Below, piece after piece: positions 52,483-61,618 of a DNA stretch of 64,000 nucleotides; position 1 is the stretch's first letter, and the number at the start of each line of letters is the position of its first letter. The position numbers and the translations under genes were made by a program. The notes below the pieces were generated by a model. That model was given only the letters and a program-made list of their open reading frames with translations, was not told where the DNA came from and did not search any database. The stretch covers positions 866,001 to 930,000 of the forward strand of contig NZ_LT630450.1 of the NCBI RefSeq assembly GCF_900116045.1. Direction: 5' to 3'. This stretch comes from Desulfovibrio piger. GTDB taxonomy: Bacteria; Desulfobacterota; Desulfovibrionia; Desulfovibrionales; Desulfovibrionaceae.

Positions 52483-55164
52483 TTATTTGGGAAATACGCC
52501 TTCCTGCCGGGCCATGTCCAGCGCCAGGCGGCGCTGGCTGTCCGCATCCGGCGTCTCTCCGTCCAGCTTGCCGGCCAGCACGGCCCGCAGGATGCGTCCG
52601 AACAGCGGCCCAGGTGCGATGCCCATGTCGCGCAGATCCCGGCCGTCGATATCCGGCTTTTCACGGCGCCACTGGGTGATGTAACGGGAAAGGTTCTTTT
52701 GCAGCCCGCTGTCCTCCACACCGGCCATGATGTAGAGCAGGAATTCCAGCGAGAACTTTTCCAGCAGCAGAGAGAGCCCGCTGATCCGCCCCGTCCCGGC
52801 CTCAAAGGCCTTTTGCCAGCGGACCAGCTTGGGCTGCACATGCCGCATGGACTCCCGCTGCTGCAGTATCTCCTGCTTGCGTCCTTCAGGCAGGCCCAAG
52901 GCGGTGAAATTGGCGGAGACTTCGGCATAGTTCAGCCGGTGCCCCAGCGCCAGGAAGTAGATCAGCCAGTTTTCGACGCGTTCATCGAAATACAGCAGGC
53001 GGTACCAGTTGAGCATGGAGCGCACCTGCTGCAGGATCTGGCGCTTGCTCGGTGTCAGGGCCAGTGAGGGCCCCAGGGCCCGCAGCAGGCCCAGACCGTC
53101 CAGACGTTCGAAACAGGCCGCCGGATCGTCTTCGTCACATATGTGGGCATATTCGTTGAAGATACGCTTTCCGGACAGTTTGTCCAGCATATGCAGGCTG
53201 AGCAGGTTCTTGATGAGTTTTTCCGCGCTGGGCCCGATATGGAAGCCATACCGCTGTTCAAAGCGTACCGCACGCAGACTGCGCGTGGGGTCTTCCACGA
53301 AACTCAGGGTGTGCAGCACGCGCAGCACGCCTTCCTTGATGTCCCGCTGCCCGCCGAAAAAGTCCACCAGCTGCCCGTAGGGCGTGCAGTCCAGACGGAT
53401 GGCCAGGGCATTGATGGTGAAGTCGCGCCGGAACAGGTCCATCTTGATGGATGAAAGTTCCACCGTGGGCAGGGCTGCCGGGGACTCGTAATACTCCAGG
53501 CGCGCGGTGGCCACGTCGATACGCTGCTCCACACCGTCTTCGTCATGGTAGATGACCATGGAGGTCAAAAACTTGCGGTGCTCGCGCACACGGCCGCCCA
53601 GTTCGGCGGCCAGGGCCCTGGCAAAGGTCACGCCCTCGCCCTCCACCACGAAATCCACGTCATGGTTGGGCCGGTCCAGCAAAAGGTCGCGCACGAAACC
53701 GCCCACCACATAGACAGGCATGTTCAGCCGCTGTCCCAGACGGCCCGCCAGCTCCAGCAGATGGCGCACCCGCGCGGGCAGGCGGTCGCGCAGCAGCTTG
53801 GCCACATTGCGCTCGCGCGAGCTGTTCTCCTGATAGTCCAGGACCTGACCGGGTTCGGAGGTCATGACGTTGATGAGGTCCGTGCGGGTCACCACCCCCA
53901 CCACCAGTTCCTTGTCCACGATGGGCACCAGACGCTGGCGGCCGCCCACGATGATGGACGAGATGTCCCGCAGGGGCGCATCCGGGGCCAGCGTCTTGAT
54001 ATTGCGGCGCATGTAGTCGTCCACGGGCCGTTCGCCCAGCTTGTGGCTGGTGGCGCGGGAAGCCGTCTGGGCATCCAGGATGCCGATGCAGTGCCGTGTC
54101 CCGGGCCGGAAGACGGGCACGGCCTTGAGGCCGAAATGCATCATCAGGGTATCGGCCTCGCGCATGCTGCGGTCCGACTCGATCCCCACCGCCGGGGACG
54201 ACATATAATCGCTGGCGGTCTTTTCCGGCCCTGCCTGCATGTGCAGGTTGCGCACGATAGCGTCATGGACCTCGTTGAGGGTCAGGTTGCGGATGGATGC
54301 CGATGCGGCATAGGCATGGCCGCCCCCGCCCAGCTCCGCACAGATGCGGCCCACGTTGATGGCGTCGCTGCGGCTGCGGGCCACCACCTGCACCCGGTCC
54401 TCCATGCGTCCCACGGCAAAGAGGACGGTGAACTTCTCCATCTCCATCAGCCGGTGGGCCAGATAGGCGAAATCCCCCAGATAATGTTCCATGGAGGCCT
54501 CGGCGATGACCACCGGCTCGTTGTTGATATGGTAGACGCGCGCCGATTCCAGCAGGCTGTTGAGGGCCCGCACATGCAGGCTGGTCAGCTCATGGGCCGC
54601 CATCTCGTTGATGGCATTGACATCCATGCCCTGGGTCAGCAGCCAGGCCGAGCTTTCAAAATCCAGCGGCGTGGTGGAACTGTAGGTGAACGAGCCCGTA
54701 TCCCCGTAGATGCCGAGCCCCAGCAGGGTGGCGTCCGCGGCTTCCAGCACGGCCCCCCGCTGCCGCAGCTCCCGCACCAGCAGGGCCGTGACCGAGCCCA
54801 CGGTCTCCACATGGCTCGTCCGGGCCGGGACGTCCTCGGACGACGCCGGATGATGGTCCCAGACCTCGACGGACACCCCTTCCCTGTCCAGCAGGGCCGA
54901 TACATGCCGGACACGCTCGCGCTGGCGTGTATCCACCAGCACGAGGTGGGTGATCTCGTCCCAGGGGATGTCGGCAGTTTCGGTCAGGCTGTAGCGTTTG
55001 GCATCCAGCGAGGCCACGACCTTCTGCAGGCCGCGTTCCTGCGTCCCCGGGAACAGCAGCAGGCTGCCGGGATACAGGAAATGGGCCGCCAGCATGGCCG
55101 CGAAGGAATCGAAATCGGCATTGGCATGGCAGGTGACCAGGACCCGGGGAGAAGATGCGGACAT
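52483..55164 (-). CDS. DHH-CBS-tRNA nucleotidyltransferase fusion (CCA/A-adding type)
   Basis: 893-residue multidomain protein. DHH phosphoesterase (about 5-310: ANADFDSFAAM, WDHHP with Asp103-His104-His105, DHHA1 signature GGGGHAYAA); two CBS repeats (about 315-450); class II polymerase-beta nucleotidyltransferase (VVGGFVRDLLL with the GG at 488-489, then DVDFVVEG carrying the catalytic Asp pair; RRDFTINALA; EDPTRSLRAVRFEQR); and a helical tRNA-binding C-terminal part. Homologous fusions are known in Aquifex and delta-proteobacteria as A-adding or CCA-adding enzymes. Its ATG overlaps the xerD stop by one base (TAATG). Confidence 0.93.
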   Translation of the reverse strand: MSASSPRVLVTCHANADFDSFAAMLAAHFLYPGSLLLFPGTQERGLQKVVASLDAKRYSLTETADIPWDEITHLVLVDTRQRERVRHVSALLDREGVSVEVWDHHPASSEDVPARTSHVETVGSVTALLVRELRQRGAVLEAADATLLGLGIYGDTGSFTYSSTTPLDFESSAWLLTQGMDVNAINEMAAHELTSLHVRALNSLLESARVYHINNEPVVIAEASMEHYLGDFAYLAHRLMEMEKFTVLFAVGRMEDRVQVVARSRSDAINVGRICAELGGGGHAYAASASIRNLTLNEVHDAIVRNLHMQAGPEKTASDYMSSPAVGIESDRSMREADTLMMHFGLKAVPVFRPGTRHCIGILDAQTASRATSHKLGERPVDDYMRRNIKTLAPDAPLRDISSIIVGGRQRLVPIVDKELVVGVVTRTDLINVMTSEPGQVLDYQENSSRERNVAKLLRDRLPARVRHLLELAGRLGQRLNMPVYVVGGFVRDLLLDRPNHDVDFVVEGEGVTFARALAAELGGRVREHRKFLTSMVIYHDEDGVEQRIDVATARLEYYESPAALPTVELSSIKMDLFRRDFTINALAIRLDCTPYGQLVDFFGGQRDIKEGVLRVLHTLSFVEDPTRSLRAVRFEQRYGFHIGPSAEKLIKNLLSLHMLDKLSGKRIFNEYAHICDEDDPAACFERLDGLGLLRALGPSLALTPSKRQILQQVRSMLNWYRLLYFDERVENWLIYFLALGHRLNYAEVSANFTALGLPEGRKQEILQQRESMRHVQPKLVRWQKAFEAGTGRISGLSLLLEKFSLEFLLYIMAGVEDSGLQKNLSRYITQWRREKPDIDGRDLRDMGIAPGPLFGRILRAVLAGKLDGETPDADSQRRLALDMARQEGVFPK

Positions 55165-56102
55165 TACGACTGACTCCGTGGATGGAACTGCCTGTGCAGG
55201 GCATGGAGACGTTCGGCCTGCACATGGGTATAGATCTCGGTGGCGCTGATGTCGGCATGGCCCAGCAAAAGCTGCACGGCCCGCAGGTCAGCCCCCCCCT
55301 CCAGCAGATGGGTGGCAAAGGAATGGCGGAAGGTGTGCGGCGATATGGAACGCCGTATGCCCGCCAGCAGGGCGTATTTCTTGACCATCTTCCAGACGTA
55401 CTGGCGGCTCAGGCCCTTGCCGGAACGGTTGAGGAAAAGATGGCGGCTCTGGGGCGAAAACTCGTCACGCCAGAAGGACAGCCACTGCTGCAACAGGTCG
55501 AGCACCAGGGCATGGAGCGGCACCAGCCTGTCCTTGGCGCCCTTGCCCGACACCAGCACCAGCCCCCGCTGCATGTCCACATCCGCCACCAGCAGGTTGC
55601 AGACCTCCGAGACGCGCAGGCCCGCCGCATAGAGCATCTCCAGCAGGCAGCGGTCACGGCGGCCGCACTTTTCGCGCATGTCCGGCAGTTGCAGCAAACG
55701 GTCCATCTCGGCCTTGCTCAGGACTTCCGGCAGGTACTGGGGCAGACGCGGGCTTTCCAGCAGGCTGGCGGGGTTGCTCTCCAGCAGGCCTTCTTCCACC
55801 GTGTACTCGAAAAAGCCCCGCAATGCCGACAGACGCCGGGCCAGCGTGCGGCCCGCATTCTTCCGGGCCCGCAGCCAGGCCAGGTACAAAAACAGATCAT
55901 GCTCGTCGAGGCTGGTCTTGTCCCCGGCGTCCAGCTCCTCAAGAAAAAGGAAAAAATTTTCCAGATCCTGCCGGTACGAGACCACCGTGCGCATGGAAAG
56001 GCCCCGCTGGGCCAGCAGGTACTCCCCCCAGGCCGGGATCTGTTTTTTCAGGATCCGCAGGGAGCGATCCGTCGCCTCAGGCAATACGCTTTTTTCCGTC
56101 AT
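55164..56102 (-). CDS. xerD: Site-specific tyrosine recombinase XerD
   Basis: Resolves chromosome dimers at dif together with XerC. 312 residues with the N-terminal SAM-like core-binding domain (about 20-110) and the catalytic domain. The full catalytic set is visible: Arg163 (AAGLRVSEV), Lys187 (GKGAKDR), His256 and Arg259 (HTFRHSFATHLL), His282 (LGHADIS) and Tyr291 (TEIYTHV). Chromosomal housekeeping version rather than a phage integrase: length, motifs and position with housekeeping genes agree. No strong ribosome site at the ATG. Confidence 0.95.
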   Translation of the reverse strand: MTEKSVLPEATDRSLRILKKQIPAWGEYLLAQRGLSMRTVVSYRQDLENFFLFLEELDAGDKTSLDEHDLFLYLAWLRARKNAGRTLARRLSALRGFFEYTVEEGLLESNPASLLESPRLPQYLPEVLSKAEMDRLLQLPDMREKCGRRDRCLLEMLYAAGLRVSEVCNLLVADVDMQRGLVLVSGKGAKDRLVPLHALVLDLLQQWLSFWRDEFSPQSRHLFLNRSGKGLSRQYVWKMVKKYALLAGIRRSISPHTFRHSFATHLLEGGADLRAVQLLLGHADISATEIYTHVQAERLHALHRQFHPRSQS

Positions 56103-56177
56103 GTCATCATGCTAGCTGCCTTGGCCGGATTGGGCAAGATTTTTGACAGCATCCGGGCAAATGTCTACAAGGAGGCC

Positions 56178-56690
56178 ATGACCGCACCGACCATCACCGT
56201 TTTTGTCTGTCTGGGCTCCAATACGCCCGATGCCGCGCATATGCTCTTCCTGGCCGTGGAGCGGCTGCGTGTCCTGCCCCGTGCACGTGTGGACGCGCTT
56301 TCCGGCGTCTACCTGACCGAACCGCAGGACTATGCGGATCAGCCCTGGTTCCACAATCAGGTCGTCCGCATGGAGCTGGAGGCCGACTGGACCCCGCAGA
56401 GCTTCGTCCAGGCATTGCTGGCGGAGGAAAAACTGCTGGGCAGACAGCGCAGCAGCGACCCGGCCCTGCGCTTCGGACCGCGCTGCATCGACATGGATCT
56501 GCTGCTCTTCGGGGACAGGCACTGTGATGCGCCGGAAAGCATCGTCCCCCATCCGCGCATGTGCCAGCGGGCCTTCGTCCTCATCCCCCTGTGTGATGTG
56601 GGCGCCGCCTGCCGCATCCACGGCCGTACCCCGGCGCAATGGCTGGCCGGGCTCAAGTATCGACAGGAAGGGCGGAGAATTTTTCAGTGA
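56178..56690 (+). CDS. folK: 2-Amino-4-hydroxy-6-hydroxymethyldihydropteridine pyrophosphokinase
   Basis: Transfers pyrophosphate from ATP to the pterin alcohol in folate synthesis. 170 residues; HPPK motifs: VCLGSN at the start, FHNQVVRME, the signature FGPRCIDMDLLLFGD and PHPRMCQRAFVLIPL. An AAGGAGG site abuts the ATG at 56178. Divergent from xerD across 75 bases. Confidence 0.95.
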   Translation: MTAPTITVFVCLGSNTPDAAHMLFLAVERLRVLPRARVDALSGVYLTEPQDYADQPWFHNQVVRMELEADWTPQSFVQALLAEEKLLGRQRSSDPALRFGPRCIDMDLLLFGDRHCDAPESIVPHPRMCQRAFVLIPLCDVGAACRIHGRTPAQWLAGLKYRQEGRRIFQ

Positions 56691-56769
56691 CGCGCAAAAA
56701 CTCTTATGCTATCCTGGGTTGCGATAAAGCATGAGACCCTGCCCCGCGCAGGAGAAGGAGAGCGACCAT

Positions 56770-57063
56770 ATGTGGAAATGGCTTGTGCTGGGTCTGGCCG
56801 TTTACGTCCTGTACCGACTGTTTGCCAATGATTTTCTGAAAAAGAAAAAGGAAAACGCCGAAGACCAGGCCGCTGAGGTCGAGCGCAAGGTCGCTGCCGG
56901 CGAAATGGTCAAGGACCCGGAATGCGGCACCTATGTCTCTGTGGACGGCAACATCTCCGTGCGCGACGGCGACCAGGTCTACCGGTTCTGCAGCTACGAA
57001 TGCCGTGACAAATTCCTGGAGCGTCTCCAGAAAGGTGGACGCGAACTCCCGCCCCGCGACTGA
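56770..57063 (+). CDS. Membrane-anchored YHS/TRASH-type metal-binding protein
   Basis: 97-residue protein with an N-terminal helix (about 2-18), a charged linker, and a YHS-like domain: DPECGTYVS and then FCSYECRDKFLERL, giving the C-x(n)-C-x3-C arrangement of heavy-metal-binding TRASH/YHS fingers. It probably faces the cytoplasm. AAGGAG at the right distance supports the ATG at 56770. It follows folK; role unknown, but the nickel transporter is the next operon. Confidence 0.8.
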   Translation: MWKWLVLGLAVYVLYRLFANDFLKKKKENAEDQAAEVERKVAAGEMVKDPECGTYVSVDGNISVRDGDQVYRFCSYECRDKFLERLQKGGRELPPRD

Positions 57064-57086
57064 GCGGCATTGTTCATCCCCATCGC

Positions 57087-57113
57087 AAAGCCCGTCAACG
57101 CACGGGCTTTTTC
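57087..57113 (+). terminator. Terminator of the folK-YHS unit
   Basis: AAGCCCGT / ACGGGCTT stem with six-base loop and a TTTTT tail, 24 bases after the stop. Confidence 0.9.
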
Positions 57114-57269
57114 GTTGGACGGACAGCGGGGCCCCACGCCCGCGGGAAAGCCCCCGGGGAGGGACGCCCGTTCCTCTTCCCTGCACGATGCCTCCCGGCG
57201 ATCATAAAATCGTCGTTTCCGACGCTCCCTTCCCTGTCGTCCATGCGGCGGCAGGTCCCCAGATATGGA

Positions 57270-57302
57270 CTGCCCGGAGCCCCGTGACCGGGCCCCGGGC
57301 AG
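57270..57302 (-). terminator. GC-rich hairpin just after nikO
   Basis: CTGCCCGG / CCGGGCAG arms, eight bases after the nikO stop. No T-run, so it may only protect the mRNA end. Confidence 0.4.
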
Positions 57303-57309
57303 TTCCCCT

Positions 57310-58071
57310 TCAATCCGTGATGGGGAGATGCCAGTGCGGCTCCCCGCCCAGCGGATGGACATGCTCATGGCTATGCCGGACGTCTGGCGCGCAGCTCAGC
57401 AGGTGTCCTTCCCGGATCGTCCAGTACTCCCCGCAGACACGGGAAAGAAAATCCCAGTCATGGGAAATGACCATCCGGGCCGTGGGCAGGTCGCACAAAA
57501 TGTCGATGAGCCGCTGCCGGGCCTCCTGGTCCAGATCATTGGTGGGCTCGTCCAGCAACAGGGCCTCCGGTTCCATGGCCAGTACCGTGGCCAGCGCCAC
57601 CAGTCTCCTTTCCCCGCCCGACAGATGGTGCGTGAGGCGCTGCTCGAAACCGGCCAGGCCCAGACGCCGCAGTGTGGCCCGGGCCTGTTCCGCGGCTTCC
57701 GCCGCCGAAAGGCCCAGATTGAGCGGCCCGAAGGCCACATCCTCCAGGACCGTGGGGAAAAAGAGCTGATCCTCGGCATGCTGAAGCACAAAGCCCACCT
57801 TGCAGCGCAGGGCATGGAAATCCTTTTCATCATGCAGGGCCTTTCCGTGGAAGCGTACCAGCCCCTTGCCGGGACGCACCAGCCCGGTGATGCAGCGGAA
57901 CAGGGTCGTTTTGCCGCTGCCGTTGGGCCCGTAAAGACCCGCCCGCTGGCCGGCGGCCAGCGTGAATGAGACATCATGCAGGACACGACGCTGCCCGCGC
58001 GTGCCCGAATAGGTCACATCCACCTTTTCCAGACTGAAAATACTTTCCTCAGCGTTTACCGACCGGCCCAC
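57310..58071 (-). CDS. nikO: Nickel ECF transporter ATPase (CbiO/NikO)
   Basis: Energy-coupling ATPase, 253 residues. Walker A GPNGSGKTT, Q-loop FVLQHAEDQLFFPTV, signature LSGGERRLV, Walker B LLLDEPTNDLD and H-loop His in VISHDW. The His-rich C-terminus (RHSHEHVHPLGGEPHWH) could bind metal. A GTG start at 58071 is chosen: AGGAGG lies nine bases before it and it overlaps nikQ by 16 bases; the only upstream ATG (58161) is deep inside nikQ. Confidence 0.92.
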   Translation of the reverse strand: MGRSVNAEESIFSLEKVDVTYSGTRGQRRVLHDVSFTLAAGQRAGLYGPNGSGKTTLFRCITGLVRPGKGLVRFHGKALHDEKDFHALRCKVGFVLQHAEDQLFFPTVLEDVAFGPLNLGLSAAEAAEQARATLRRLGLAGFEQRLTHHLSGGERRLVALATVLAMEPEALLLDEPTNDLDQEARQRLIDILCDLPTARMVISHDWDFLSRVCGEYWTIREGHLLSCAPDVRHSHEHVHPLGGEPHWHLPITD

Positions 58072-58826
58072 AGGATGCTCCCTCCTGCTTCTGTCCACAG
58101 GATGCAGGCCAGACAGGATGCCGTGGCCAGCGCAAAACAGATATCCACCGGACGCAGACAAAAGCTGTCCAGCGAATGAAAACGTCCCGAAAAACCGCGC
58201 AGGCGCATGGCTTCATGCGTACGCTGGGCACGCTCATGGCTGCGCACCAGCAGCAGCCCCAGCAGGGAGGCCAATGTCCGGTAGGTATGCAGGTCCGTAC
58301 GCGGCCGGAACCCGCGCAGGCGGGCCGCCGTCACCAGATCCTCCCATTCCGCGGCCAGCAGATGGATATAGCGGCCGGTGAACAGGAACAGGAAGACGAG
58401 TTTGTCGGGACAGCCCAGACGCTCCAGGGCATGGCCCAGCGTCGCGGCGGGCAAGGTGGCCACCAGGGACAGGAAAACACAGGCAATGGCATTGGACTTG
58501 AGTGTCACCAGCAGGGAAAGGTACAGGCCTTCCCTGCTGACCTGGATGAAATGCCACTGCCAGACCACTGTCCCGGGCGTCGTCCAGGGCGTGACCAGCC
58601 ACAGGAACAGGATGAACATGTTCACTGCCGCCAGGCGCCGCCACAGGGGCCGCAGGGGAGCCCGCGCCAGGCCCAGCAGGACGCAGCCCAGCCCCAGGCC
58701 CAGGCAGCAGGCCGTCACCTGCCGCAGCAGGGCCAGGGCCACGGCCAGCAGCACGGCCAGCAGCACGCGCATGCGCGGATCGATCTGCCGGATGAAGGAA
58801 TCCCGGACAAAAGGCTGGTCAAACAT
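58056..58826 (-). CDS. nikQ: Nickel ECF transporter transmembrane protein (CbiQ/NikQ)
   Basis: T-component of the ECF transporter, 256 residues, five to six helices. The coupling motifs that touch the ATPase are visible: AARLRGFRP and THEAMRLRGFSG (the two Ala-Arg-Gly type signatures), with FTGRYIHLLAAEWED before the first. It lies nine bases after the nikL stop. Confidence 0.92.
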   Translation of the reverse strand: MFDQPFVRDSFIRQIDPRMRVLLAVLLAVALALLRQVTACCLGLGLGCVLLGLARAPLRPLWRRLAAVNMFILFLWLVTPWTTPGTVVWQWHFIQVSREGLYLSLLVTLKSNAIACVFLSLVATLPAATLGHALERLGCPDKLVFLFLFTGRYIHLLAAEWEDLVTAARLRGFRPRTDLHTYRTLASLLGLLLVRSHERAQRTHEAMRLRGFSGRFHSLDSFCLRPVDICFALATASCLACILWTEAGGSILWAGR

Positions 58827-58835
58827 CGGATCATG

Positions 58836-59492
58836 CTAGGGCCGGCGCCGGGAAAAGTACAGTCCGATGCCCACCAGGCCCATGATCCAGCCCAGACCTC
58901 CCACGATGTCCCGCAGGCCGGGCTCCGCTTCGCTGCCGGCGGCAATGGCACGCCGCACAGGGGCCAGATGCCGGTCCAGCGCCGCATCGACGATCGCTTC
59001 CACATCCTTGCGGCTCAGGGTCGCCGTCACGCCGGCCGGAGCAGCCGCTCCGCTCCCGCCATCCGCGGCCGGTCCGGCTGAAGGGGCCCCCGTCCCGTCT
59101 TCCGCCACCGGCACCGTCGTCCCCGTCCCGGCAGCAGGCAGCAGACTGGAAAATTCAGCAGTATCCATCTGCCACTCGTTCTGATGCCCTTCCCCGGCCA
59201 GGATGCGGATACGCAATCCGTGCCCCTGGCGAACGACCGCGGGGACCGGGAAGGCGAACGCCCCTTGCCCGTCCGTCCTGCCCTGCAGCAGTTCCGTGCC
59301 GGTCTGCGCGTCAAAGACGATGACCGTCCCCTGCCGTACCGGCGAATCCCGGCGGAAAGAGCATTCCACCCGCACGGTCTCCCCTTCCAGCCAGGCGAAG
59401 ATATTGACCCGGTGCGCCTGCGCGGCCCCGGCAAACACGAGGAGCAGCATCAGGCACAGGCCCCCCGCACAGATCCTTGTAAGAGCGCTCAT
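58836..59492 (-). CDS. nikL: Nickel ECF transporter accessory protein NikL
   Basis: 218-residue protein with a signal peptide (1-26, ending AQAH), an extracytoplasmic beta domain (GTELLQGRTDGQGAFAFPVP, typical of NikL/DUF4198-like sandwiches), a flexible Gly/Pro/Ala linker, a short amphipathic helix and a C-terminal helix (about 195-212). NikL-type subunits replace NikN/CbiN in nickel systems. The His exposed after signal cleavage (AHRVNIF) may bind metal. Its start overlaps the nikM stop (ATGA). Confidence 0.85.
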   Translation of the reverse strand: MSALTRICAGGLCLMLLLVFAGAAQAHRVNIFAWLEGETVRVECSFRRDSPVRQGTVIVFDAQTGTELLQGRTDGQGAFAFPVPAVVRQGHGLRIRILAGEGHQNEWQMDTAEFSSLLPAAGTGTTVPVAEDGTGAPSAGPAADGGSGAAAPAGVTATLSRKDVEAIVDAALDRHLAPVRRAIAAGSEAEPGLRDIVGGLGWIMGLVGIGLYFSRRRP

Positions 59493-60127
59493 GCATCCTC
59501 CTGTCCGTTATCCGGCTGCACCGGGGCCATGCCCAGCAGCTCCGGGCGCACACGCATGATGAAGGAGACCGTGAACATGGTGATCAGCCCCTCTGCCAGC
59601 ATGACCGGCAGGTGCGCCAGCAGCAAAAGCTGTGCCGCCAGCCAAAAGCCCTCATCCGTAAATGCCAGCGCCAGCGCCGTCAGCACGGCGGCCAGGGCCA
59701 CCCCCAGGGCTCCGCCCATAAAGGCGCCCGCGCGCACGCCTCCCATGCCGGGGCACAGACGGCAGACGGCCCGGAAGACATACCAGGAAGCCACAGCGGC
59801 AAAGCCCATGGTAAAGGTATTGACCCCCAGCACCGTGATGCCGCCAAACTGGAACAGCAGGGCCTGGAGCAGCAGGGCCACGAGGATGGACGGAAAGGCC
59901 GCCCAGCCCAGCAGGACACCCACGAGTCCGTTGAGCACCAGATGGGCACTGGCCAGGCCCACCGGCACATGGATGAGCGAAGCCACGAAAAAAGCAGCCG
60001 ACAGGATCCCCACGGCCACCAGACGGTCATACTCCAGCCTGCGCAGGCCCTGTGCCGTCCCCGCCAGGGCCAGGACAGCGCCGCCCCCCAGGACAGCCGG
60101 AGAAAGAACACCTTCCGCGATGTGCAT
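59489..60127 (-). CDS. nikM: Nickel ECF transporter substrate-specific component (CbiM/NikM)
   Basis: S-component, 212 residues with about six to seven helices. The N-terminal MHIAEGVLSP is the hallmark: the invariant His2 near the free amino terminus forms the metal site, which also fixes the start. HVPVGLASAHLVLNGLVGVLLG and FGGITVLGVNTFTMG match the family. Metal choice (nickel rather than cobalt) follows from the NikK and NikL partners. Confidence 0.95.
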   Translation of the reverse strand: MHIAEGVLSPAVLGGGAVLALAGTAQGLRRLEYDRLVAVGILSAAFFVASLIHVPVGLASAHLVLNGLVGVLLGWAAFPSILVALLLQALLFQFGGITVLGVNTFTMGFAAVASWYVFRAVCRLCPGMGGVRAGAFMGGALGVALAAVLTALALAFTDEGFWLAAQLLLLAHLPVMLAEGLITMFTVSFIMRVRPELLGMAPVQPDNGQEDA

Positions 60128-60183
60128 CGTTTTTCCTTCACGGCAGCGGACAGACCCGCTGCCGTGCTGACATCAGTTTGCGC

Positions 60184-60954
60184 CTACTTTTTCAGCGGCG
60201 CCGTAAAATCCATCCAGATCACCGCACCCAGCTCCACGTCTTTGGGCGAGCCCTGGTGATCCATTTTTTCCTCGGCCGTGTTCAGGGCGGCAAAGCCCCA
60301 CCAGCCCGCCCAGGGGACACTGTACGTGAAGACGCCCTCCTCGTCAGCCTTGATCACCTGGGTCGTGAAATAGGCATTGGGGACCGCATACGCGGCATCA
60401 CGATTGTAGTATTCCACTTCCACCACGGCACCGGGCACGGGCTTGCCGTCCAGCAGCACGCGCCCCTGGAAGACATTGCCGCTGTAATTGGCAAAAGGAC
60501 GGGTCAGAGGAACGATCTCCGTTTTCAGCCCCAGAGGGACATCCCATCCTTCTTCCTCGCCGAAGGCCGCCACCACGGTCTTGGTATAGTGGATGATGAA
60601 GCAGTCTTCCGCAGGCTCAAAATAAGGGGCAGGCTCCATGGCGAACTGGTACACGCCGGGCCGCTTGATGCTATACCCCGCCCGCCAGGCCTGATGCCCG
60701 ATGATGGAAACCGGCTTGAGCGAGGATGCAAGATCTTCCGTCTTGCCGTCCACCGTGACGGTCAGGGCCTTGGGACGCTGCATGTCCATGCCCTGCATCT
60801 CCATGGGATGCGAGAACGAAACATCCAGCGTCAGGGATGCGTCCTTTTTTTCCATCACCGTCGAGGTGGACGGGATGATCATGCCAAAATGGGCCTCAGC
60901 CTGACCAGTGAGGCAGATGAGCAGGGCAAATGCCGTGCACGCTGTCTTCCACAT
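60184..60954 (-). CDS. nikK: NikK-like DUF4198 periplasmic protein
   Basis: 256-residue secreted protein (signal peptide 1-21, mature end AHFGMIIPS) of the DUF4198/NikK group, beta-rich, with a His after cleavage as in copper- and nickel-handling relatives. Met-rich [10 protein letters not shown] could be an additional metal site. First gene of nikKMLQO and probably the periplasmic nickel collector. AAGGAG precedes the ATG. Confidence 0.87.
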   Translation of the reverse strand: MWKTACTAFALLICLTGQAEAHFGMIIPSTSTVMEKKDASLTLDVSFSHPMEMQGMDMQRPKALTVTVDGKTEDLASSLKPVSIIGHQAWRAGYSIKRPGVYQFAMEPAPYFEPAEDCFIIHYTKTVVAAFGEEEGWDVPLGLKTEIVPLTRPFANYSGNVFQGRVLLDGKPVPGAVVEVEYYNRDAAYAVPNAYFTTQVIKADEEGVFTYSVPWAGWWGFAALNTAEEKMDHQGSPKDVELGAVIWMDFTAPLKK

Positions 60955-61002
60955 GCTGCTTTCTCCTTGGAGTTCGTGTACTGGGGGAGGATCCCCGGTC
61001 TG

Positions 61003-61050
61003 CTGTTGTCCAGGTGTCCACGAGTAACACGATTTTCAAAAAAATAGCAA
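61003..61050 (-). promoter_or_regulatory. nik promoter with candidate NikR operator
   Basis: Minus-strand TTGCTA (61050-61045), 17 bases, TTACTC (61027-61022). Overlapping the -10 is GTGTTAC (61030-61024), a perfect half of the delta-proteobacterial NikR consensus GTGTTAC-N13/14-GTAACAC. After 14 bases the second half is ACAACAG, 4 of 7 matching. Position over the promoter fits nickel-dependent repression. Confidence 0.5.
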
Positions 61051-61054
61051 CTCC

Positions 61055-61618
61055 AAAAGTCAGCCATGCGACCGCGCAGTTTTTGCGACACGAGGTCCAT
61101 CCGCTCAAACTGTTTCCCCGGTGCCGGGCTGATCCGCAGCCACCGTTGCAAAAGGCGAAGGTGTACCGACGGGGCTGCCGCAGGCCGTGCCCGCCATGCC
61201 GCAGTCTTGCACTGTGGCGCAGGAAGCTGCGGATCAGCCCTGGAGGCGCCGCAACGTCTGCCTGCCCGCCGCTGCGCCATCCGCCCCCTGGAGCAACGAC
61301 GGTATCGAGGATGGGGGGCAGGGAGAGCGGTCGCCCCGTGCCGGTGCCACCCGGCACCCCAGCCCTCCTGTTTCCGCTCACCAGCCATCAGGACAGAAGC
61401 GGGAAAGCCGCGCTTTTCCCCCGCAAAACGGTGTGCATCCCCCCAGACGGGCATCCGCTCTCCTCTGCCCGCCGTGCTTGCCTTACATCTTTCCCCCACA
61501 GCCAAAGCTCCCCGGCCTGTACCGGGGACAACCAGGGACCCCACCGGCAAAATTGCGGAAGGGAAGTCCGGCCGCTGGGGGATCGGGCAGGCGAGCGCGG
61601 CGCGGAGGCGCGCCATAC
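61055..61618. ncRNA. Gap with strong secondary structure (115-base element at 61126-61240)
   Basis: About 560 bases between the nik promoter and the rRNA terminator, without credible coding frames. Facing perfect 15-base arms GGGCTGATCCGCAGC (61126-61140) and GCTGCGGATCAGCCC (61226-61240) enclose 85 bases that can form further hairpins, for example GCCGCAG / CTGTGGC. A second small hairpin lies near 61339-61355 (GTGCCGG / CCGGCAC). This looks like a structured RNA or relic, but it lacks the landmarks of tmRNA, RNase P, SRP RNA or a cobalamin riboswitch. Confidence 0.35.

Noticed and set aside
61055..61618. Cobalamin riboswitch upstream of the nickel/cobalt transporter
   Set aside because: No B12-box or GCCACTG-type core is present in the leader, and transporter partners indicate nickel.
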